From Haliea sp. (GTDB lineage Bacteria > Pseudomonadota > Gammaproteobacteria > Pseudomonadales > Halieaceae): a stretch of DNA of 64,000 bases. The stretch spans positions 114,786 through 178,785 of the forward strand of contig JADJAL010000010.1 in the NCBI GenBank assembly GCA_016704305.1, in the 5' to 3' direction. The translations under genes and the position numbers were made by a program. The notes under the pieces were generated by a model. That model did not search any database and was not told where the DNA came from. It was given only the letters and a program-made list of their open reading frames with translations. Shown here one piece after another: positions 56,601 to 64,000 of the stretch. Numbering within the stretch: position 1 is the stretch's first letter; the number at the start of each line of letters is the position of its first letter.

Positions 56601-56820
56601 CCACGCCATTCACCGCATCCTCGATGATGACGCCTACCGTCGCTTCCACGACCTCGGCCGAGGCACCGGGGTAGACACCGCTCACCACGATGTTGGGCGG
56701 CGAGATATGCGGGTACTCGGTGACCGGCAGCATGTACGCCGACAGGCCGCCGGCCAGCGTCATGACGATGGCGATCACCAGCGCAAACTTGGGCCTGTCA
56801 ATAAAGAAGGCGCTGAACAT
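53683..56820 (-). CDS. RND multidrug efflux transporter, HAE1 family
   Basis: The 1,045-residue protein starts MFSAFFIDRPKFALVIAIVM, typical of AcrB/MexF-type pumps. It has 12 helices, and the proton-relay TM4 sequence FGLILAIGIVVDDAILVIEN with paired Asp. It exports drugs, solvents or bile-like molecules by proton antiport. The adaptor gene lies 3 bp upstream on the same strand. No outer-membrane factor follows, so a TolC-like protein elsewhere must serve. Confidence 0.94.
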   Translation of the reverse strand: MFSAFFIDRPKFALVIAIVMTLAGGLSAYMLPVTEYPHISPPNIVVSGVYPGASAEVVEATVGVIIEDAVNGVEDMIYMSSKSANDGSYTLTVTFDVGADPDMALVRVQNRIKLAETSLPAEVRAAGLRIAERSPDMLKIVSFTSPDNSLDYKFISNYVKINVQSELARVEGISAANILGEADYSMRLWLDPDRMTSLGLSVADIQAALREQNVQVAAGKIGAPPFDGPLQTEYTLQAKGRLQDVEEFNDIVLRARSDGSAIYLRDVARVELGQSGYNVFGEINGHPAVNLAMYTTADANALASGAAIDKALEELSRYFPEGLEYVNSYDTTRYVSTAVNQVLRSLFEAVLLVIAITYLFLGNWRATLVPTVAIPVSLVATFSVLQLLGMSINTVTLFGLILAIGIVVDDAILVIENCDRHMREDPTMSSRDAALVTMREVGGAIISTTLVLLAVFVPVALLPGITGEMYRQFAVTICVAVVFSSINALTLSPALCGLLLQSGGRGDALWYRKFLAAFSRLTGVYDKGVQWVLRKLLVVGVIFLAWMAALLLGVLHTPTAFVPPEDKGLLFVNIQLPDASSISRTTQVVEKVSAILQQDPAVEVVTSITGFSVLNGARSSNGATLFVVLKPWDQRPEPENLSFNVAARINGRALLEVPEAQVMAIAPPAVPGMGAVGGLELMLQDTLARPPAELAAVLNDIIVDGNQTPGLQDVFSTYRANVPQYFIDVDRIKAKNLGVPLSEIFMTLQAQMGSLYVNDFNKFGKTYKVIMQAEAPFRSDLADMDHFFLKSESGEMIPLNALVTARPILGPDVASRYNMYRAASVRANVAPGYSSGEAMKAFEDLIAATAPAGFRMEWTGMAFQEQEASSTAIYAYALALIFVYLFLVAQYESWSIPAAIILVVPMAIGGAIAALLVSGTALDLYAQIGVVLLIGMAAKNAILIVEFARHLREQEGVAILTAAREAGRLRFRAVCMTAMSFILGILPLVFASGAGAFGQRSLGITVFGGMLAALLVGTVFIPGFYAIVQTARERVKEKLGFAGNQ

Positions 56821-56823
56821 GCG

Positions 56824-57948
56824 TTATTCCTGCTGCTCAAGGCCGGCGATCGGCTTACTCTTCACCACCAGGCCGGGACGCACCTGTTGCAGACCGCGCA
56901 CGATCACCTTCTCGCCCTCTTCAACGCCCGCCAACACGAGCACCTTGTCCTCGCGCCGCTCGCCCAGGCTGACGTTGTGTCGCTGCACCGTGCCGTCCTC
57001 GCTGACTGCCAGCACGAAATTGCCCTGCTGGTCAGCCTGCACAGCAGACTGCGGCAGAAACAGCCCTTCAGCCAGTTCAGTGTCACGCAGGATGACGCGC
57101 ACGTACTGCCCTGGCACCAGCACCGAATGCGGATTCGGGATGCGTGCCCGCGCCTCCAGCGTGCCAGTGGCCTCGTCAATGCGATTGGCCACATAGTAGA
57201 TACGGCCCACTTCAGGATACGTGACGCCAGTCGTCAACTCGACGGTGACTTCCAAACGATTGAGTGCCAGCGAATCCCGGTCGCGATTCAGGTTATCCCC
57301 GATCGCGCCCACGTAGGTCGCGTCGCTGACCTGGAACTGCGCATCGATCGGGTCGATGCTCACCAGCGTCGTAAGATTCCCGGTGGTCGGCCCCACCAGG
57401 TCGCCCACGCTGGCGGTGCTGTGGCCGATGCGCCCGGTGATCGGCGCGCGTATGGTGGTGAAACCGAGATTGACCCGGGCACTGGTTACCTGCGCCTCGG
57501 CCGCTTCGATGCGCGCGTCGGCATCGCGCATTTTCGCCATCAGGTTGTCCACCTCGGATTGCGAAATGGCGCCCTTGGGCAGCAGCTCCTGCCCGCGCTG
57601 GTAGTTGACCCGGGCATTGGCCTGGTTGGCCTTGGCCGCCGCCAGATCGGCTTTCGCCCTGGCCAGCGCCGCCTCGAATTCGGAGGCATCAAGCGTGTAG
57701 AGCACGTCGCCCGCGGTCACCAGTTCGCCCTCGCGAAAATCGCGGCTCTTCAGGTAGCCGGGGACGCGGGCCTGGATTGCGACATCATTCTCTGCCTGCA
57801 ACCGGCCCACATGGCGGTAAATGGGTTGATAGGGTTCGCGGACCACGGTGTCCACCACCACTTCAATCACGGGGGGCACGGGCGCCTCCCTGGAACACGC
57901 TGCAAGCAACGCTATGGCGAGACTAAGCGCGGCGATGGATTTGTTCAC
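56824..57948 (-). CDS. RND efflux adaptor (membrane fusion lipoprotein)
   Basis: The protein is 374 residues from GTG at 57946-57948, preceded by GGGAGAG. A lipobox (ALLAAC) gives an inner-membrane lipoprotein. The lipoyl part (DVAIQARVPGYLKSRDFREGELV), alpha-hairpin and beta-barrel domains match MexE/AcrA adaptors. It overlaps no neighbour and is first of a two-gene operon with the RND pump. A regulator is not adjacent, unless the TetR gene some 6 kb away serves. Confidence 0.92.
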   Translation of the reverse strand: MNKSIAALSLAIALLAACSREAPVPPVIEVVVDTVVREPYQPIYRHVGRLQAENDVAIQARVPGYLKSRDFREGELVTAGDVLYTLDASEFEAALARAKADLAAAKANQANARVNYQRGQELLPKGAISQSEVDNLMAKMRDADARIEAAEAQVTSARVNLGFTTIRAPITGRIGHSTASVGDLVGPTTGNLTTLVSIDPIDAQFQVSDATYVGAIGDNLNRDRDSLALNRLEVTVELTTGVTYPEVGRIYYVANRIDEATGTLEARARIPNPHSVLVPGQYVRVILRDTELAEGLFLPQSAVQADQQGNFVLAVSEDGTVQRHNVSLGERREDKVLVLAGVEEGEKVIVRGLQQVRPGLVVKSKPIAGLEQQE

Positions 57949-58051
57949 AACTGACTCTCCCGTTGCACATGCATGGGCCTGCACCCGCCGATACTATCAG
58001 GGTGTGTCGCCCGCCACCGTAACAAACGGCTGCCACGCTTTCGCGGGCGCG

Positions 58052-58086
58052 AAAAAAAGGGCCACAGTGCCAAAACACTGCGACCC
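58052..58086 (-). terminator. Intrinsic terminator of the cytochrome c5 gene
   Basis: On the minus strand an 11-bp stem with two G-U pairs (GGGTCGCAGTG/CACTGTGGCCC) and a 6-nt loop is followed by T7. It sits 20 bp past the cytochrome gene stop. Confidence 0.9.
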
Positions 58087-58105
58087 CTGTTTTGCTGCAA
58101 GGTGC

Positions 58106-58531
58106 CTACTGACTGTTGGCCACCATGAAATCAACCGCTGCGTGAATCTCCTCATCGGAGCAGGCGACACAGCCGCCTTTCGCCATCATTCCGGTACCGG
58201 GCACGCCATTTACACCGCTGGCATACAGCGCGTCAGTGCCCTTGGCTATGCGAGCAGCCCAGGCGGTGGCATCGCCCACCTTGGGTGCGCCGGCAGCGCC
58301 GGTGCTGTGGCAGGCCATGCAGGCGGTGTTGTACACCTCCTCGCCCGAACGCGGCCCGGTGCTGGCGGCGACGACCGGCGCGCCGCAGGTGCTATCCCCT
58401 TCCATGCAGGATTCCCCCACCGGCTTGATGCGCGCTTCGACGGCGGCGCGCTGGGCATCCGACAGTTCCACTGCAAAAGCGCTGGCGGCGAGCAGAACGG
58501 CCAGAAAACTGAAAACGACACGATGCATCAC
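58106..58531 (-). CDS. Cytochrome c5-family protein
   Basis: The protein is 141 residues with a signal peptide (MMHRVVFSFLAVLLAASAFA), one heme c motif CMACH near residue 74 and the class-c5 C-terminal CVACSDEEIHAAVDFM. The Met ligand is in GTGMMAKGG. It is a periplasmic electron carrier, probably feeding a terminal oxidase. It has its own terminator and is divergent from the GST gene. Confidence 0.92.
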   Translation of the reverse strand: MMHRVVFSFLAVLLAASAFAVELSDAQRAAVEARIKPVGESCMEGDSTCGAPVVAASTGPRSGEEVYNTACMACHSTGAAGAPKVGDATAWAARIAKGTDALYASGVNGVPGTGMMAKGGCVACSDEEIHAAVDFMVANSQ

Positions 58532-58706
58532 GATGAACCCCTCTCTTTGGTAAGGCGGGCATTATAGCCACATATCCGGGGCGGGAAAACGCAAGGAGTG
58601 AAACTATTGCCGACAGCAGAAAAGCGCGACACACTGCGGCCCTGTCCCGTTTGCAGCACTATCGCGCTACCCATACCCTGTTCGCCTGCTGGCAAGGAAA
58701 CCCTCC

Positions 58707-59327
58707 ATGAAGCTATATACGTATGACCCAGCCCCCAACCCACGGCGCCTTGCCCTGTTCCTGAAACTCAAGGGCCTGGCGATCGACACCCGGCAGGTGG
58801 ACCTGTTGGCCAACGAACAGCTGGGGGACGCCTACCGGCAGATCAACCCCGCATTGAGCGTTCCCGCGCTGGTGCTGGACGACGGCACCGTGCTCACCGA
58901 AGTGATCGGCATGTACACCTACCTGGATGAGCTGCACCCGCAGCCACCGCTGATGGGCTCCACCGCCGCCGAGCGCGCCCAGGTGATCAGTTGGTGCCAC
59001 AGGCTGTTCAGCGGCCTGATGATGGCCATCGCCGGCGCGCTGCGCAACCGGGGCAAATCCTTCATCAACCGGGCGCTGCCCGGCCCGCTGGATACCCCGC
59101 AGATACCGGAACTGGTGGAGCGCGGCCTGCTGCAAATAGGCTACATACTGCCCGAACTGGACGCCCACCTTGCGCAATCAAAGTGGGTAGCGGGTGATAA
59201 TTTCAGTATCGCGGACATCGATTTGCTGGTGTGCATCGATTTTCTGGCGTGGATCAGGCAGTCGGTGCCGGACGAGTGCACCCACCTGAAGGATTGGTAC
59301 CAACGCGCCTGCTCGCATGTGGCCTGA
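58707..59327 (+). CDS. Glutathione S-transferase family protein
   Basis: The 206-residue protein has an N-terminal thioredoxin fold (MKLYTYDPAPNPRRLALFLKLKG, cis-Pro in ALSVPALVLDDGT) and a C-terminal helical domain (GDNFSIADIDLLVCID). It likely conjugates or reduces small electrophiles using glutathione; substrate is unknown. It is a single-gene unit upstream of the kdp region. Confidence 0.9.
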   Translation: MKLYTYDPAPNPRRLALFLKLKGLAIDTRQVDLLANEQLGDAYRQINPALSVPALVLDDGTVLTEVIGMYTYLDELHPQPPLMGSTAAERAQVISWCHRLFSGLMMAIAGALRNRGKSFINRALPGPLDTPQIPELVERGLLQIGYILPELDAHLAQSKWVAGDNFSIADIDLLVCIDFLAWIRQSVPDECTHLKDWYQRACSHVA

Positions 59328-59565
59328 ACGGCGTCAATCCTGGTTACACCATCAACACAGCGCTGAAGCAGTGCGTCGGAATTGCGCAGCATCCTCCGCA
59401 CTGAACAGCACCGGGGCACAGGCCTTGCCGGCAGCGCTGCCCACCCCGCCTCGAATTGCGATAGATCAACTTTAATACATTCTTAACACGCGTTTCGCCA
59501 CTCTTATCACCGTCTTTACAAGCGCAGGGCTAGTATGAACTCTCCAAATTCATCAGGAGGGGCAT

Positions 59566-59661
59566 ATGGATATCGTATACCTGGCCAGCATCATCGTGTT
59601 CTTCGGGCTCATGGTCGCCCTGGCGAGCGGTTGCACCAAACTTGGAGGGCCGCAGCAATGA
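59566..59661 (+). CDS. Small membrane protein upstream of kdpF
   Basis: This 31-residue ORF has one hydrophobic helix (IVYLASIIVFFGLMVALASG) and a short polar tail. AGGAGG lies 5 bp before its ATG, the best ribosome site of the kdp region. Its TGA overlaps the kdpF ATG as ATGA, so translation is coupled. Comparable tiny ORFs precede kdpF in other proteobacterial kdp operons, usually unannotated. Function is unknown; a KdpFABC accessory or a leader role is possible. Confidence 0.75.
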   Translation: MDIVYLASIIVFFGLMVALASGCTKLGGPQQ

Positions 59662-59747
59662 CCTGGCTCTACTTTCTTGGCGGCGCGGTCTCCATCGGAC
59701 TCCTCGTTTATCTGATTTATGTATTGATCAACGCGGAGGAATTCTAG
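59658..59747 (+). CDS. kdpF: KdpF, small subunit of the K+ ATPase
   Basis: The 29-residue peptide MTWLYFLGGAVSIGLLVYLI... is one membrane helix, ending NAEEF. E. coli KdpF (29 residues) stabilises the KdpFABC complex. It is coupled to the small ORF upstream and to the GTG start of kdpA, whose first base is the last base of the kdpF stop. Confidence 0.92.
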   Translation: MTWLYFLGGAVSIGLLVYLIYVLINAEEF

Positions 59748-61245
59748 TGGATGCTTTCATAGGCCCGATCACGCTGCACGCGTGGCTCACTATCGCCATT
59801 TACTTCGGCGTGTGACGATGAGTTACCTCACGCAGATGCTCGGGCTTGCGGTGCAAAACTTCCTGTCGGCCGCCTCTGGTATCGTCGTCGTGATCGCGTT
59901 GATTCGCGGTCTGGCCCGCCACTCGATGAACACCATCGGCAATGTGTGGGTTGATCTGACGCGCGTCACCTTGTTTATCCTGCTGCCGATATCCTTTGTA
60001 CTGGCGCTGGCCCTGGTGAGCCAGGGCGCGATACAGAGTTTTGACGCGTATCAGGAAGCGACCACCCTGGATGTGACGAGTTATGAAACGGCGAAGCTCG
60101 ATGCGGACGGCCAGTCGGTGATGGATGAGCAGGGCAACGCGGTGACCGAGACCGTCACCACGCAAACCCAGACCCTGCCGATGGCGCCGCTCGCTTCACA
60201 GCTGGCGATCAAAATGCTCGGCACGAACGGTGGCGGCATCTTCAATGTGAATTCCTCGCATCCTTACGAGAATCCGACGCCGCTCAGCAATTTCCTGCAA
60301 ATGCTGGCGATCTTTCTAATTCCAGCCGCGCTCTGCTACACCTTTGGCCGCATGGTGGGCGACACCCGCCAGGGCTGGGCCGTGCTGGCGACCATGTTGC
60401 TGCTGTTCCTGCCATTTGCGATTGGCGCTATGTACTTCGAGCAACAGGGCCACCCGGCGATTGCGGCGCTGGGCGTCGACCAAAGCGCAAGCGCATGGCA
60501 GGCCGGTGGCAACATGGAGGGCAAGGAGACGCGCTTTGGTATCGCCGACTCAGGATTGTTTGCGGCTATTACCACGGCGGCGTCGTGCGGCGCGGTGAAT
60601 TCGATGCATGAATCCTACACACCGCTCGGCGGCATGATGCCGATGGCGCTCATGCAACTTGGCGAGGTCGTATTCGGCGGCGTCGGCACTGGCCTGTATG
60701 GCATGCTGGTGTTCGCGTTGCTGGCCGTGTTTATCTCGGGACTGATGATCGGGCGCACGCCGGAGTACCTCGGTAAAAAGATCGAGGCCTATGACATGAA
60801 GATGATATCGGTCGCGATTCTGGTTACGCCATTGCTGGTATTGGCAGGTACTGCCATTGCCGTGGTCTCGCCCAGTGGCACCGCGAGTATTTTCAATCCG
60901 GGTACACACGGCTTTTCCGAGGTGTACTACGCGTTCACGTCGGCCGGCAACAATAACGGCAGTGCATTTGCCGGTCTTTCCGCCAACGTGCCGTTCTACA
61001 ACGTAATGCTCGCGATCGCTATGTGGTTCGGCCGCTTTGGCGTGATCGTACCGGTGCTCGCCATCGCCGGCTCACTGGCCGCGAAAAAACGCATCGCGGC
61101 CACGCCCGGGACCATGCCGACGCACGGCCCGCTGTTTGTCATTCTGCTCGCAAGCACAGTAATCCTGGTAGGTGCGTTGAATTATGTCCCGGGACTCGCG
61201 TTGGGACCAATTGCAGAACACCTGACGTTTATTTCAGCTTACTGA
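59747..61245 (+). pseudogene. kdpA: KdpA, K+-translocating subunit, internally deleted
   Basis: KdpA carries K+ through four selectivity-filter loops. The gene starts normally at GTG 59747 (VDAFIGPITLHAWLTIAIYFGV), then hits TGA at 59813-59815. In another frame the sequence resumes as VTMSYLTQMLGLAVQNFLSAASG, matching E. coli KdpA from about residue 125 to the C-terminus. About 100 codons are missing, including the first filter loop. The other three remain: GTNGGGIFN, TTAASCGAVNS and SAGNNNGSAF. A deletion joined at a GTG microhomology explains the junction and frame change. A restart at 59812 or 59818 would give about 475 residues, unlikely to work. Confidence 0.88.
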
Positions 61246-61270
61246 TCGACTGAGGACTGGAGAGATATTC

Positions 61271-63349
61271 ATGTCGAAAAAATCATTGTCCATGTTTGAC
61301 CCGGCATTGGTGGCACCCGCCATTGTGGAGTCAGTCAAGAAACTGGATCCGCGCGTGCAGTGGCGCAATCCGGTGATGTTCGTCGTATACACAGGCAGCA
61401 TCCTGACCACGATATTGTTCGTGCAAGCCATCACCGGCAAGGGAGAGGCACCCACTGGATTCATTCTGGCCATCACACTTTGGCTGTGGTTCACCGTGTT
61501 GTTTGCGAATTTCGCCGAAGCTCTCGCAGAAGGGCGCAGCAAGGCGCAGGCTGCAGCACTTCGCGGCATGAAAAAGACTGTGATCGCCAAGCAACTGGAA
61601 GGGACCAAATACGGCGCGAAGCACTTTCCCGTCCCAGCCAGCGATCTGGTGAAAGGGAATATCGTGCTGGTCGAGGCCGGCGATGTGGTACCGATGGACG
61701 GCCAGGTCATCGAGGGTGTCGCCACCGTGGATGAAAGCGCGATCACGGGTGAATCTGCCCCGGTGATCCGCGAGTCCGGGGGCGATTTTTCGGCCGTGAC
61801 GGGCGGCACGCGCGTGCTGTCTGACTGGATCGTCGTGAAAGTCACGGCAAATCCGGGAGAGACGTTTCTGGATCGGATGATCGCGATGGTCGAGGGCGCG
61901 AAAAGGCAAAAGACGCCGAATGAGATTGCGCTGACAATACTTCTGGTTGCACTGACGATCGTGTTCCTGGGTGTAACCGTCACGCTGCTGCCGTTCTCGA
62001 TCTTCAGTGTCGCTGCCGTCGGCGCAGGTTCGCCGATCACGATTACGGTGCTGATTGCACTGCTTGTCTGCCTGATTCCAACGACGATCGGCGGCCTGCT
62101 GTCGGCCATCGGTATCGCCGGCATGAGCCGCATGATGCAGGCGAATGTCATTGCAACGTCGGGACGCGCCGTCGAGGCCGCCGGCGACGTCGATATTTTG
62201 CTCCTCGACAAGACCGGCACCATCACGCTCGGCAATCGGCAGGCATCGCAGTTCATCCCTGCCCGGCATGTGACGGCGGCGCAATTGGCTGACGCCGCGC
62301 AGTTATCATCGCTTGCGGATGAGACGCCCGAAGGCCGCAGTATCGTGGTGCTCGCCAAGCAGCAATTCAATTTACGCGAACGCGATGTGCATGCACTGAA
62401 CGCGTCCTTTGTGCATTTCTCCGCGCAGACGCGCATGAGCGGCGTCGACCTGAAAACAGATGCGGGAGAGAAGAAACTGCGCAAGGGCTCGGCAGAAGCG
62501 ATACGCAAGCATATCGAGGCTCTCGGTGGCGCGTTTCCCGATGAAGTGCAACAAGCAGTAGACACCGTGGCGCGACGCGGTAGCACGCCGCTGGTCGTCG
62601 CTGAAAACAACAAGGTACTCGGCATCATCGAACTGAAGGACATTGTCAAGGGCGGCATTAAGGAGCGCTTTGCGGAAATGCGCCGCATGGGCATCAAGAC
62701 GGTGATGATCACCGGCGACAATCGCCTGACCGCCGCCGCGATTGCCGCGGAGGCTGGCGTCGATGATTTCCTCGCCGAAGCCACGCCCGAAGCCAAACTC
62801 GCGTTGATTCGCGAGTACCAGTCCCAGGGCAGGCTGGTGGCAATGACGGGCGATGGCACCAATGATGCGCCAGCGCTCGCACAGGCCGACGTCGCCGTGG
62901 CCATGAACAGTGGAACTCAGGCCGCCAAGGAAGCCGGCAATATGGTCGACCTGGATTCCAATCCCACCAAATTGATCGAGGTGGTGGAGACCGGCAAGCA
63001 GATGCTGATGACACGCGGCTCACTGACCACGTTCAGCGTTGCGAATGACATCGCCAAATATTTCGCGATCATTCCAGCGGCCTTTATCGCCACCTATCCG
63101 CAATTGTCAGCGTTGAACATCATGCAGCTGGCGAGCCCCAATTCGGCAGTGTTGTCGGCTGTCATTTTCAATGCCCTGATTATCGTGGTGTTGATCCCGC
63201 TTGCGCTGAAGGGCGTGAAATACCGGGCACTCGGGGCGTCGGTATTGCTTAGGCGCAATTTACTGGTCTACGGTCTCGGTGGAATTGTTGTGCCGTTCAT
63301 AGGCATAAAGGCTATCGATCTGGCGCTGGTTGCCCTTGGCATGACCTGA
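61271..63349 (+). CDS. kdpB: KdpB, P-type ATPase subunit of the K+ pump
   Basis: The 692-residue P-type ATPase has the actuator loop TGES, phosphorylation motif DKTGTITLG (Asp near residue 311), and hinge GDGTNDAPALAQADVAVAMN. Length equals the family (E. coli 682). It drives K+ import through KdpA and is expressed at low K+. It lies 25 bp after kdpA and is intact, unlike kdpA. Confidence 0.96.
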   Translation: MSKKSLSMFDPALVAPAIVESVKKLDPRVQWRNPVMFVVYTGSILTTILFVQAITGKGEAPTGFILAITLWLWFTVLFANFAEALAEGRSKAQAAALRGMKKTVIAKQLEGTKYGAKHFPVPASDLVKGNIVLVEAGDVVPMDGQVIEGVATVDESAITGESAPVIRESGGDFSAVTGGTRVLSDWIVVKVTANPGETFLDRMIAMVEGAKRQKTPNEIALTILLVALTIVFLGVTVTLLPFSIFSVAAVGAGSPITITVLIALLVCLIPTTIGGLLSAIGIAGMSRMMQANVIATSGRAVEAAGDVDILLLDKTGTITLGNRQASQFIPARHVTAAQLADAAQLSSLADETPEGRSIVVLAKQQFNLRERDVHALNASFVHFSAQTRMSGVDLKTDAGEKKLRKGSAEAIRKHIEALGGAFPDEVQQAVDTVARRGSTPLVVAENNKVLGIIELKDIVKGGIKERFAEMRRMGIKTVMITGDNRLTAAAIAAEAGVDDFLAEATPEAKLALIREYQSQGRLVAMTGDGTNDAPALAQADVAVAMNSGTQAAKEAGNMVDLDSNPTKLIEVVETGKQMLMTRGSLTTFSVANDIAKYFAIIPAAFIATYPQLSALNIMQLASPNSAVLSAVIFNALIIVVLIPLALKGVKYRALGASVLLRRNLLVYGLGGIVVPFIGIKAIDLALVALGMT

Positions 63350-63414
63350 CCCGGCAGTCGAGTCCGAGTCTGATCTTTGAAAGAAATAGCCACACACAGG
63401 TGCAGGAGAGAGAA

Positions 63415-63987
63415 ATGAGTAATGTATTCAAGCCGGCATTGTTACTATTTTTGTTGCTCAGCCTGATAACCGGCCTGGCATACCCCGCGCTGGTGACGCT
63501 GGTCAGCATGGCGACAATGCCCGAGCAGGCATCGGGCAGCGTAATCACCGATGACGGAAAAATACTGGGGTCCACACTGGTCGGGCAGAACTTCAGTGAT
63601 CCGAAATACTTCTGGGGCCGGCTATCCGCCACCGGACCGTATGCGTATAACGGTGCGGTATCGAGCGGTTCAAACCTGGGCCCGCTGAATCCGGTGCTGA
63701 CGGACAATATCACTGCGCGCATGGATGCGCTGCGGCTAGCCGACCCGGAGAACACTGCGCCAATCCCCGTCGATCTCGTCACAGCATCGGGCAGCGGTCT
63801 CGACCCGCACATCAGCCCGGCGGCAGCTGCCTATCAGGCCGCACGGGTCGCGCGCGTACGCGGCATTGCACAATCCAGCGTGGATGCGCTCGTTGCGCAA
63901 TACACGGAAGACCGACAGCTCGGCATTTTTGGTGAGCCGCGGGTGAACGTGTTGCAATTGAATCTTGCGCTGGATGCGCTGCACTAA
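63415..63987 (+). CDS. kdpC: KdpC, accessory subunit of the K+ pump
   Basis: The 190-residue protein has one N-terminal membrane segment (LLLFLLLSLITGLAYPALVTLV) and conserved blocks GSTLVGQNFSDPKYFWGRLS and SGSGLDPHISPAAA. It stabilises ATP binding by KdpB. A GTG 15 bp upstream is an alternative start, but the ATG at 63415 is standard. KdpDE sensor genes would lie past the window end. Confidence 0.94.
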   Translation: MSNVFKPALLLFLLLSLITGLAYPALVTLVSMATMPEQASGSVITDDGKILGSTLVGQNFSDPKYFWGRLSATGPYAYNGAVSSGSNLGPLNPVLTDNITARMDALRLADPENTAPIPVDLVTASGSGLDPHISPAAAAYQAARVARVRGIAQSSVDALVAQYTEDRQLGIFGEPRVNVLQLNLALDALH

Positions 63988-64000
63988 GTGTGTATAGTCA

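Noticed and set aside
61234..62904. 556-residue antisense ORF inside kdpB
   Set aside because: Serine/alanine-rich shadow frame without recognisable domains; kdpB is certain on the plus strand.

Overview
The window is a GC-rich, densely coded chromosomal segment of a gammaproteobacterium. The gene orders trxA-rho, hemC-hemD-hemX-hemY, cyaY/lptM-lysA-dapF-DUF484-xerC-yigB and fimU-pilV-pilW-pilX-pilY1-pilE match Pseudomonas and Enterobacteria relatives. The torF-glnK-amt cluster and the overall gene mix suggest a marine lineage near Halieaceae/Cellvibrionales; that placement is an inference from gene content, not from a marker-gene search. I saw no rRNA, tRNA, CRISPR array, insertion sequence or prophage.

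Layout. 1-9.1 kb: elbB, thioredoxin, Rho, UbiD and the hemCDXY operon. 9.1-16.8 kb: argH, an outer-membrane protein, frataxin CyaY, then lptM-lysA-dapF-DUF484-xerC-yigB. 16.8-24.3 kb: a minor-pilin/PilY1 operon on the minus strand, preceded by a cyclic-di-GMP-I (GEMM-I) riboswitch. 24.4-27.3 kb: a nitrogen-stress operon torF-glnK-amt with a near-consensus sigma-54 promoter. 27.3-29.2 kb: ubiK and comM. 29.2-39.4 kb: a guanidine-I (ykkC) riboswitch followed by an ABC transporter, two DUF1989 proteins, a urea/guanidine carboxylase and allophanate hydrolase. Together these form a pathway that imports guanidine and breaks it down to ammonia and CO2. 39.6-44.8 kb: P450, DUF1329 protein, PpnP and Rep helicase. 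44.9-51.1 kb: a CusCBA-type copper/silver efflux system with a small Met/His/Cys-rich exported protein. 51.2-58.5 kb: TetR regulator, sulfatase, an HAE1 RND pump with its adaptor, and cytochrome c5. 58.7-64 kb: GST and a kdp operon.

The two riboswitches explain much of the regulation. The pilus operon is wired to c-di-GMP and the so-called urea carboxylase cluster is wired to guanidine. The sigma-54 promoter ties torF-glnK-amt to nitrogen limitation.

A striking property is the number of damaged genes next to intact partners. pilY1 has a homopolymer frameshift and an in-frame TGA. amt has a frameshift at a G4 run. kdpA has lost about 100 codons, including its first K+ filter segment. One of the two DUF1989 genes has lost about 70 N-terminal codons. 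These are either real recent lesions or assembly/sequencing errors; read-level data would decide.
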